Shown here piece by piece: positions 57,902-64,000 of a DNA stretch of 64,000 nucleotides (its first letter is position 1; the number at the start of each line of letters is the position of its first letter). Under the pieces are notes generated by a model, which made no database searches, was not told the DNA's origin, and saw nothing but the letters and a program-made list of their open reading frames with translations. The DNA is from JAENVT01 sp963805445 (lineage in GTDB: Bacteria > Actinomycetota > Acidimicrobiia > Acidimicrobiales > Ilumatobacteraceae). Position numbers and translations under genes: made by a program. The DNA lies in contig CAWDUI010000008.1 in the NCBI GenBank assembly GCA_963805445.1, positions 1 through 64,000 of the forward strand. The letters are read 5' to 3'.

Positions 57902-59054
57902 TCAGACGGCGCCTGCCACGTCGATCAGCCGCAAGCCACCACGGCCGTCGAACGTCAGCCCGGCCTTGCCCTGAACCAGCCGTTGGATGCCATCGCCGAC
58001 GAGTTCGGCACGCCACCCGCGCAGCAGACGCGCATCGGTGTCGCCGCGCAGCAGCGCGACGAGATCGGCGCGGGTCGCCAGCAAGCTCGTATCGACGCGC
58101 TGCTTGCGGGCCAGATCCGACATCCATGCCGACACCAGCGCGACCGCCGGCCGAAGGTGCCGATCGAGCTCTTCCCCGTCAGGGACCGGGACGGCGATGT
58201 CGTTGCGCTGGCCATCGGCGACAGCGTCGAGGATCTCCTTGCCGAGGTTGCCCCTGCTGTGCCGTTCTTCGACGCCGCGCGCCTGGACGAGGTCGTGGGT
58301 GGTCTTCGGCTGGCGCTGAGCGATGCCGAGGACCGCCAGATCGGGAAGGATCTGGCGGACGGGAACGTCGACCGACATCGCCCGCCGTTCACGCCACTCG
58401 CAGATCGCCCGGGCCACGCCGCGCGCTCGAGGTTTGAGCATGCGCACGTCCTTGATCCGCAGCCACGCCTGGCTGGGATCGGTGCCCGACACCGGCCGTT
58501 GTCGCAGCTCCTCGCACGCCTCGGCCACCCACTCCGATCTCCCGAGCTCGGCGATCTGGCGATCGAGCTGGTCCTGCAGCGCCAGCAGGTGATCGACGTC
58601 GGCCGCGGCGTAGACGAGTTGCTCCTCGGTCAGCGGGCGACGAAGCCAATCGGTCAGTCGATCGCCCTTGGCAGCGGAGACCTTGAGCTCCGCCATCAGC
58701 AGCGACACGAGCGACGGCGTGCTGTAACCGAGGAAGCCCGATGCCAACTGGGTGTCGTACATGCGAGTCCGGCACGGCCCCGCACGCGTGTGTCAACACG
58801 TCGAGATCCTGTTGAGCGGCGTGCAGCACGGCAATCGCGCCGCTGGCGAACAACCGTCGCATTGCGCCGAGGTCGACGGCCAACGGGTCGACCAGGCTCG
58901 TCTCGGTGGGTGTTGCGAACTGCATCAAGGCGAGCTTGGGGTAGTACGTCCGCTCGCGGTGGAACTCGGTATCCAGTGCGTAGCGCGGCTCGACGCACAA
59001 GCGGTCGACGAGCGCTTCGAACTCCGACTGAGAATCGACCCACCGATACGTCAC
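57902..59054 (-). CDS. rnd: ribonuclease D, one frameshift
   Basis: About 383 residues. The DEDD exonuclease domain reads YALDTEFHRERTYYPKLALM (motif I DTE), IAVLHAAQQDLDVLTHACGA (motif II) and, after the shift near 58770, YDTQLASGFLGYSTPSLVSL with EEQLVYAAADVDHLLALQDQ (motif III YxxxD). The HRDC domain (VARAICEWRERRAMSVDVPV, LPDLAVLGIAQRQPKTTHDL) follows. It is a 3'-5' exonuclease for tRNA maturation. The stop is 20 bp from the ParA stop. The ATG overlaps the rhodanese stop as ATGA. Confidence 0.93.
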
Positions 59055-59374
59055 GCAGGCTGATCCCCCGCCACAGTGCCGCGCCCACTGATGATCCAGG
59101 CCATCGTTCCACCCTCCACGTTGACCGCCTCGAAACCCTCGCCGACCAGGAACTCGCAGGCGCGATAGCTGCGGGCACCGCTGCGGCAGATCACGTAGTT
59201 GGTCGAGTCCGAGGCGAACCGGGCGAGTTCGGCAGGCACGCTGGCGAGTGGCACGAGGACCGCTCCTGGCACGTGACCCGCCACGTACTCGTCGAGCTCA
59301 CGAACATCGATCAGCGTCGCGCCTGATTGGAGTGCGGACTCGAGTTCTTCGATGGTCACCTCGGAGACAGTCAT
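59051..59374 (-). CDS. single-domain rhodanese
   Basis: 107 residues, intact. VTIEELESALQSGATLIDVR, ELDEYVAGHVPGAVLVPLAS and YVICRSGARSYRACEFLVGE with the active-site Cys in CRSGARS (residue about 75), then GFEAVNVEGGTMAWI. It transfers sulfane sulfur to thiols or acts in sulfur relay. It is coupled to rnd downstream; mobA starts upstream, and a sulfur-relay link to molybdopterin is only a possibility. Confidence 0.9.
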   Translation of the reverse strand: MTVSEVTIEELESALQSGATLIDVRELDEYVAGHVPGAVLVPLASVPAELARFASDSTNYVICRSGARSYRACEFLVGEGFEAVNVEGGTMAWIISGRGTVAGDQPA

Positions 59375-59385
59375 GCTCCAGCAGG

Positions 59386-59932
59386 TTAGAGGTTCCCCAG
59401 GTCGCCGGGCGTGTTGATGTTGCCCAGATCGGCCGCGGGGGCCACGACCCAGGCGATGTCGAGGTCGGCGATGACTCGATGCATGGCACGCTCGCCGGCC
59501 AAGAACCGCGCCCGGAGCGGCGCCGCAGCAGCGCTGCGACCAGATCGCGCACATGGGTTCAGGTCGGTCACCGACGGCCATGGCCGCATCGTGCTGATCG
59601 AGAGCGGCGATCAGGCTGGTCACCGTCGCCACGCGGATGCGGGGCATGTCGCAGGCGACCACGACGGCGGGGGCACCGACCGACAGCGCAGTGAGCACGC
59701 CGCCGAGCGGTCCCTCGCCCGGAAATTCGTCGTCGACGTTGTCGAGGCCGAGGCAGCGCAACGCAGCAGCATCACCTCCGATCGTCACCACCGGCGAACA
59801 TCCGGCGGCTGTCAAGACATCGGCAACCCTGCGGGCCATCGGTACGCCCTCGACCAGCACCGTCGCCTTGTCTGCGCCCATGCGCCTGCTGGCTCCTCCG
59901 CACAGCACCGCACCGATCGGGGTGCCAGGCAC
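59386..59932 (-). CDS. mobA: molybdenum cofactor guanylyltransferase, one frameshift
   Basis: About 181 residues. PIGAVLCGGASRRMGADKAT (nucleotidyltransferase signature LxGGxSxRMGxDK), VPMARRVADVLTAAGCSPVV, PGEGPLGGVLTALSVGAPAV and VVACDMPRIRVATVTSLIAA (acidic metal site). After removing one C near 59525, SAAAAPLRARFLAGERAMHR and INTPGDLGNL (NxNTPxD) follow. It makes the guanine dinucleotide form of molybdopterin. The start is the GTG at 59932. Together with the MoaB-like gene at 25.1 kb it implies molybdoenzymes. Confidence 0.88.
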
Positions 59933-59949
59933 GCTCGACCCGTCGCCGG

Positions 59950-60391
59950 TCAACCGTCGGAGGGGATGCCGCTGGGATCGAGTTGCTGCATGAACACCGC
60001 GATCCGCTCGGCCTCGTCGTGCTCGCCGATTGCCGCGGCCATTTCGCGCAGGCCGCGCAAACACCGCGAAGAATCCTCGATTGGTGTCGTCTGCCCAGCG
60101 CACGTAGCCGGATCCGCGCCAACCGTTGGCGCGCAATGCGTCGAGACCACGGTGGTATCCGACTCGAAAGGCTGCGTAGCGCTCGATCTCATCGCGCCCC
60201 ACGCTGCCCAACGCCGCCCAGGCGTTCAGTGATCGGGGGTTGGCGGCGACGATCTGGGCGATCATCGCCCGCCGAGCATCGGGCGTCGCGTCGAGTGCCT
60301 GCTGCAAACCCTGATCGACAGCCGCGGACTCGGCCGGCAGCACGGTGCGCGGCGGGCCGGACGGGTGCATCGAGATGGAGTGCTCACTCAC
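59950..60391 (-). CDS. DUF3151 family protein, one frameshift
   Basis: About 146 residues. DARRAMIAQIVAANPRSLNA, WAALGSVGRDEIERYAAFRV, GYHRGLDALRANGWRGSGYV and RWADDTNRGFFAVFA contain the GYHRGLDxLRxNGWxGxGxVxWxxxxNRGF signature of DUF3151, a family I know only from actinobacteria. After the shift near 60060, GLREMAAAIGEHDEAERIAV ends it. Function unknown; the helical repeats suggest a TPR-like scaffold. The GTG start at 60391 follows TAGGGT by 6 nt. Confidence 0.82.
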
Positions 60392-60397
60392 ACGCTC

Positions 60398-60403
60398 ACC
60401 CTA
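60398..60403 (-). promoter_or_regulatory. leaderless -10 of the DUF3151 gene
   Basis: TAGGGT, six bases (GAGCGT), then the GTG start at 60391. The opposite -10 starts 5 bp away. Confidence 0.5.
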
Positions 60404-60408
60404 CGGCC

Positions 60409-60414
60409 TATCGT
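60409..60414 (+). promoter_or_regulatory. leaderless -10 of the small membrane-protein gene
   Basis: TATCGT, six bases (TCGACC), then ATG at 60421. The two start codons are only 29 bp apart. Confidence 0.5.
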
Positions 60415-60420
60415 TCGACC

Positions 60421-60705
60421 ATGACCGCACTGACCGTCGACTCGGCCAAGAACATCGGAATCGCTCTGGCGGTCGCGCTCGTCGCCCTCATGCTGGTGAT
60501 GGCCGTCGTGATCAAGAACGTGACGACCAAGCTCATCACCGTGCTGCTGGTCGGCGGGCTGGCCTTCGGCGTCTGGACGCAGCGATCGTCGCTGCAGGAT
60601 TGTGCCGACAAGGTCAAAGCCCGCGGCCTGCTGGGCAACACGACCGACGTGACGTGTTCGTTCCTCGGGTCCGACGTCAAGGTGTCGGTCCCGGGCGCTC
60701 CGTAG
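60421..60705 (+). CDS. 94-residue membrane protein, unknown
   Basis: Two adjacent hydrophobic segments, SAKNIGIALAVALVALMLVM (residues about 8-30) and KLITVLLVGGLAFGVWTQRS (about 36-55), are followed by a short soluble tail with two cysteines (LQDCADKVKARGLLGN, VTCSFLGSDVKV) that could form a disulfide outside the membrane. Intact. No family recognised. Its last 29 bp overlap the end of the convergent hydrolase gene. Confidence 0.65.
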   Translation: MTALTVDSAKNIGIALAVALVALMLVMAVVIKNVTTKLITVLLVGGLAFGVWTQRSSLQDCADKVKARGLLGNTTDVTCSFLGSDVKVSVPGAP

Positions 60706-61468
60706 TCACCGACCACGGTGGCCCGATGCGCGACATCAGCGGGTCGACCACCTCGGCCCTGAACAAGTCGGGATGGCTCAACGGAGCGTCGTGGCGGCAC
60801 CCGGCGAGCTCCACCACAGGGCATCCCAGGAGCGCCGCGGCGTGTCGCATACCCGTGCGGTGGTGCGGCGCCCCATCGGCCCCGTAGGCGACCACGACCG
60901 GCGCGGTGATACGTGCCGCGTCCCACGCCCGGTGCCGTCGCAGATCCGCCAGTTCCTCGACCATCGCGACCCCTTCGGAGCGCCTCGTCTGCTTGGTCCG
61001 TTCAGGCAAGGCATCCCATCGCTCGTCGCCGAGCATCCGGCGCAGAAACCGCTCCGCGGCCTCGTGTGGTTTGCCCGATTCGGCGACAGCGATCGCACCT
61101 GCTGTCGTACCCGGCCACCACGATTCCCACGACAGCGGGGTCTCGTACACGGCGACCCCGGCCACCAGGTCGGGATGCTGTTCGGCCGTGGCCAGGGCGA
61201 CGTTGCCGCCATAGCTGTGACCGATCAGCACGGCCTTGCGACCGGACAGCAAGCCGGCGAGATCGGCGACCTGGGCATCCATCGTGAACGGCCCGTCGTG
61301 CGGAAACGAGCGACCGTAGCCGCGTCGGTCGTAGCGCAGGACCCGGTAGTCGGTGTCGAGACGGCGGCTGATCTTCAGCATGCCCGCGGAGCGGTCCATG
61401 GACCCGTGGATGACGACCACGAGCGGGTGATCGCTGTCGCCGGCCTCTTCGGCCCACAACTCGCTCAC
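60677..61468 (-). CDS. alpha/beta hydrolase
   Basis: 263 residues, intact. DHPLVVVIHGSMDRSAGMLK (oxyanion HG), YRVLRYDRRGYGRSFPHDGP, KAVLIGHSYGGNVALATAEQ (nucleophile Ser in GHSYGG, residue about 100) and VVELAGCRHDAPLSHPDLF (catalytic His) complete the triad with an Asp near APVVVAYGADGAPHHRTG. Substrate unknown; esterase- or perhydrolase-like. Its start overlaps the pyk stop as ATGA, so the two are cotranscribed. Confidence 0.87.
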   Translation of the reverse strand: MSELWAEEAGDSDHPLVVVIHGSMDRSAGMLKISRRLDTDYRVLRYDRRGYGRSFPHDGPFTMDAQVADLAGLLSGRKAVLIGHSYGGNVALATAEQHPDLVAGVAVYETPLSWESWWPGTTAGAIAVAESGKPHEAAERFLRRMLGDERWDALPERTKQTRRSEGVAMVEELADLRRHRAWDAARITAPVVVAYGADGAPHHRTGMRHAAALLGCPVVELAGCRHDAPLSHPDLFRAEVVDPLMSRIGPPWSVTTERPGPTP

Positions 61469-62901
61469 GCCACTCGCACGATGCGCAGCACGTCGGTGGA
61501 GGCGCCACTCGGACGGTCGGGAGCACCGGCGAGCACCAGGACGGTCTCACCCGACTGCACCAACCCGTTGTGGACCGCCGACTCGACCGCGTGCCACACC
61601 AGGTCATCGGTGGTCGTATAGGTGTCGACCTGCAGCGAAGTGATTCCCCACGACAACGCGAGCGCTCGAACCGTGGTCACGTCGGGCGACAACCCGATCA
61701 AACGTGCCAACGGACGGAACCTGGCCATCGCCAGCGCTGTTCGCCCGGATCGCGTGCAGCACAAGATGGCGTCGGCCGCGGCATCGGTGGCCGCCAGCCA
61801 GGCCCCATGAGTGATCGCCATCGTGATTCGATCGGGGCCGTCGGGGAACGTCGCGCGCTGCAACCGCCCGAGATGATCGGCCCACTGCGCGTAGTTGGCG
61901 TCGAGCTCGGCACGCTCGGCCACCCTGGCCATGGTCCGGACCACGTTGGCGGGATCGGTTCCGATGGCTGTCTCACCCGACAACATCAGCGCATCGGTGC
62001 CGTCGAACACCGCGTTGGCGACATCGCTGACTTCGGCGCGCGTCGGGGACGGGGCGGTGATCATGCTCTCCATCATCTGGGTGGCGGTGATGACCGGCAC
62101 ACCGGCGCCGACACAGGTCCGGACGATGAGCTTCTGCATGTGCGGCACGTCTTCGAGCGGGCATTCGATCCCCAGATCGCCGCGGGCGACCATCACCGCG
62201 TCGGAGACAGCGATGATCTCGTCGAGGTGGTCGGTTGCCGACAGCGTCTCGATCTTGGCCACCAGCCGGATCCGACGTGGCGCAACCGCGGCTCGCACCT
62301 TCTCGAGATCCTCGGCGCCACGAACGAACGAGACCGCGAGGAAGTCCACGTCTTGCGCGGCCATTGCATCGGCGAGCACCAGGTCTTCGGGGGTCGGCGT
62401 CTGGATGCGCAGTCGATGCGACGGTAGGTGCACGCCGGGACGGCCCTGCGTGTGCCCGCCACTGCGGACCTGGCATTCCGCCGCGCTGGCCGTCACACGG
62501 TCGACGGCCAGTGTGATCGCTCCATCACCGATGACGATCAGGTCGCCGGGCCGGAGGTCGCTCAACAACGTTTCGTAGTCGACACCGATCACCGTGTTGG
62601 AGCTGCTCTCGGCCTCGGTCACCAGCGTGACCAGCGACCCCGCGGCAAATTCGGCGCCGGTGGGCGGAAAGGGTGACGCTCGCACCTTGGGACCGGGCAG
62701 GTCGGCCAACACGGCGACGACCCTTCCGGTCCGGGCAGCGGCTTCGCGTACTGCGCGGACCCGGGCGATGTGCTCGTCGAGATGGCCGTGGCTGAGATTG
62801 AGGCGCACCACATCGACTCCAGCAACGAGCATCGCATCGAGCACCTCCGGCGGGTCGCTGGCCGGACCCAAGGTGGCCACGATCTTCGTTCGGGCGTTCA
62901 T
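61465..62901 (-). CDS. pyk: pyruvate kinase
   Basis: 478 residues, intact. RTKIVATLGPASDPPEVLDA, VVRLNLSHGHLDEHIARVRA and AVLADLPGPKVRASPFPPTG (ADP site) come first. The B domain follows, then VRLVAKIETLSATDHLDEII (catalytic Lys, Glu), DAVMVARGDLGIECPLEDVP (metal Asp) and VPVITATQMMESMITAPSPT (signature). The C-terminal allosteric domain (ADAILCCTRSGRTALAMARF) is present. Last step of glycolysis. The ATG lies 20 bp from the divergent phosphatase ATG, with a central palindrome TAGCTA. Confidence 0.96.
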   Translation of the reverse strand: MNARTKIVATLGPASDPPEVLDAMLVAGVDVVRLNLSHGHLDEHIARVRAVREAAARTGRVVAVLADLPGPKVRASPFPPTGAEFAAGSLVTLVTEAESSSNTVIGVDYETLLSDLRPGDLIVIGDGAITLAVDRVTASAAECQVRSGGHTQGRPGVHLPSHRLRIQTPTPEDLVLADAMAAQDVDFLAVSFVRGAEDLEKVRAAVAPRRIRLVAKIETLSATDHLDEIIAVSDAVMVARGDLGIECPLEDVPHMQKLIVRTCVGAGVPVITATQMMESMITAPSPTRAEVSDVANAVFDGTDALMLSGETAIGTDPANVVRTMARVAERAELDANYAQWADHLGRLQRATFPDGPDRITMAITHGAWLAATDAAADAILCCTRSGRTALAMARFRPLARLIGLSPDVTTVRALALSWGITSLQVDTYTTTDDLVWHAVESAVHNGLVQSGETVLVLAGAPDRPSGASTDVLRIVRVA

Positions 62902-62908
62902 GCCTGAT

Positions 62909-62914
62909 TAGCTA
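62909..62914. promoter_or_regulatory. shared palindromic element between pyk and the phosphatase gene
   Basis: TAGCTA is its own reverse complement and lies exactly 7 nt from both ATG codons (62901 and 62922). It could serve as a -10 in both directions for two leaderless mRNAs, though the last position is A instead of the usual T. Confidence 0.4.
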
Positions 62915-62921
62915 GAGGGCC

Positions 62922-63551
62922 ATGGAGCTGCTGTTGGTTCGCCACGCCCTGCCGATCCGTCGGGAATTGACCGATGGTCCGGCAGACCCCGAGTTGTCCG
63001 CCGACGGCCAAGCCCAGGCCGAGCATGTGGCCACCTACCTGTCCTCGGAGCATCTCGATGCAATCTACGCCAGTCCGCTGCGCCGTGCCCACCAAACGGC
63101 GCTGGCGATCGCAGCCCATCACACCCTCGAGGTGCAGCTCTGCGACGGTGTCGCCGAGTTCGACCGGCTCTCGCCCGACTACATCCCGACCGAGGAGCTG
63201 AAGGCAGCCAACGATCCGCGCTATCACGCCATGATCGCCGGTGAGTGGGACACCGATGAGGAGTCCTCGTCCGAGTTCCGAGATCGGGTCGTCGGCACGG
63301 TCGAGTCGCTCGTCGAAGCCCACCCGGGGCAGCGCATCGCAGTGGTCTGCCATGGCGGAGTGATCAACACGTACCTCAGTCATGTGCTCGGCCTGGCGGC
63401 ACCTCGCGGTGGGTTCTTCTATCCCAACTACACCAGCATCAACCGCGTCGCTGCGGCGCGTGGCGGCGAGCGGACCATCGTGACGGTCAACGAGACGTCG
63501 CACCTGCGCGGTACGGGGCTGCCGATGGGCTTGTTCCAAGGCGACCGATGA
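62922..63551 (+). CDS. histidine phosphatase family protein
   Basis: 209 residues, intact. ELLLVRHALPIRRELTDGPA (catalytic RHA, phospho-His at residue 7), ELSADGQAQAEHVATYLSSE, LDAIYASPLRRAHQTALAIA (SPLxRAxQT) and RIAVVCHGGVINTYLSHVLG (second catalytic His in CHGGV) define the superfamily. Close to the phosphoglycerate-mutase-like phosphatases; the substrate is unknown. TGATG overlap couples it to the aminopeptidase gene. Confidence 0.9.
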   Translation: MELLLVRHALPIRRELTDGPADPELSADGQAQAEHVATYLSSEHLDAIYASPLRRAHQTALAIAAHHTLEVQLCDGVAEFDRLSPDYIPTEELKAANDPRYHAMIAGEWDTDEESSSEFRDRVVGTVESLVEAHPGQRIAVVCHGGVINTYLSHVLGLAAPRGGFFYPNYTSINRVAAARGGERTIVTVNETSHLRGTGLPMGLFQGDR

Positions 63552-64000
63552 CCCACCTCGACGACCTCGTCGCGTTCCTGGCCGCCTCCCCCTCGCCATG
63601 GCACGTCGTCGCCACGGCGAGCGACCGGCTGATGTCGGCGGGCTTCGAGCCCACCGACCCGTCGTCGGTGTGGCCCGACGTGCCCACCCGCGGGTTCGTG
63701 GTCCGTGGCGGGGCCATGGTCGCCTGGAGCCGCGGTGTGGTGGCCGGGCCGCCGTCACCGCTCCGTTTGATCGGTGCACACACCGACTCGCCGTGCCTGC
63801 GGATCAAGCCGCGGCCGGATGCCGGCGGCGTCGGGTGGAAGCAGCTCGGCGTCGAGGTGTACGGCGGCGCCCTGATCAACTCATGGCTCGACCGAGATCT
63901 CGGGATCGCCGGCCGGGTGGTGATGGCCGACGGATCCAACGTCGACGTCTGCATCGACGAGGCCGTGTGCCGCGTGCCGCAGCTGGCCATTCATCTCGAC
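63548..64000 (+). CDS. M18 family aminopeptidase, 3' end cut by window edge
   Basis: Open for 151 codons to the edge of the window. THLDDLVAFLAASPSPWHVV (SPSPxHxV), RGFVVRGGAMVAWSRGVVAG, LRLIGAHTDSPCLRIKPRPD (AHTDSPxLxxKP with the metal-binding His and Asp) and QLGVEVYGGALINSWLDRDL (ExYGG..xxxWxDRDL) are the M18 aspartyl aminopeptidase opening. RVPQLAIHLD at the edge fits the xPxLAIHL motif. A zinc-dependent cytosolic exopeptidase. The ATG overlaps the phosphatase stop. Confidence 0.92.
   Translation, partial: MTHLDDLVAFLAASPSPWHVVATASDRLMSAGFEPTDPSSVWPDVPTRGFVVRGGAMVAWSRGVVAGPPSPLRLIGAHTDSPCLRIKPRPDAGGVGWKQLGVEVYGGALINSWLDRDLGIAGRVVMADGSNVDVCIDEAVCRVPQLAIHLD

Overview
The window is about 64 kb of high-GC DNA from an actinobacterium. 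Evidence includes an actinobacterial-type integration host factor, DUF1844 beside infC, DUF3151, a PriA that appears to have lost its ATPase motifs, and the run carA-carB-pyrD-mihF-gmk-rpoZ-coaBC-metK-priA-def-fmt-rsmB together with alaS-ruvX-mltG-aroE-aroC-aroK-aroB-aroQ-pepP-efp-nusB. That order closely follows the one known in mycobacteria and relatives. A deep, Acidimicrobiia-like lineage is my inference. Almost everything is chromosomal housekeeping. I saw no tRNA, rRNA, CRISPR array, insertion sequence or prophage.

Layout. 0-0.8 kb: 3' part of tyrS. 0.8-5.0 kb: an iron-uptake unit (lipoprotein, FTR1 permease) running into a hydantoinase-family gene, behind a candidate DtxR/IdeR box. 5.1-11.4 kb: mpg and the arginine operon argC-argB-argD-argF-argR-argH, read leftward from an ArgR-controlled promoter, with argJ missing. 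11.5-17.6 kb: mixed genes (DUF4230, YqgE, a LuxR regulator, a CPA1 antiporter, a TPR protein, a methyltransferase). 17.7-23.7 kb: pheST, trmH, rplT, rpmI, infC, DUF1844. 23.7-31.8 kb: hisG, moaB-like, rsmB, fmt, def, an RsmC-like gene, priA, metK. 31.8-39.9 kb: coaBC, rpoZ, gmk, mihF, pyrD, carB, carA, with tandem ARG boxes before carA. 40.1-43.2 kb: an inserted envelope-type pair, a GT2-methyltransferase fusion and a DUF2079 membrane protein. 43.2-54.1 kb: nusB, efp, pepP, the aromatic amino-acid genes, mltG, ruvX, alaS. 54.1-64 kb: a Cys-rich protein, typA, a ParA-like ATPase, rnd, rhodanese, mobA, DUF3151, an alpha/beta hydrolase, pyk, a histidine phosphatase and the start of an M18 aminopeptidase.

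Reading the sequence needs one caution. More than thirty conserved genes carry internal frame changes. Each junction I traced base by base is repaired by removing one extra base, or two for the few apparent -1 shifts. Genes such as alaS, carB and pheS cannot be dead in a living cell, so I treat these as insertion errors of an unpolished long-read assembly rather than pseudogenes, and I annotate whole genes across them.

The most interesting biology is regulatory. Tandem ARG boxes with the same 20-bp centre-to-centre spacing lie at both argC and carA, linking arginine and carbamoyl-phosphate synthesis. Many transcription units start with a TANNNT element 5-8 nt before the start codon and no Shine-Dalgarno sequence, which indicates leaderless mRNAs. 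Gene starts within operons overlap the preceding stop as ATGA or GTGA, which suggests translational coupling. Other points are a probable ATA start for infC, a long hairpin before pyrD, and a possible two-step glycan system made of the GT2-methyltransferase fusion and the DUF2079 protein.
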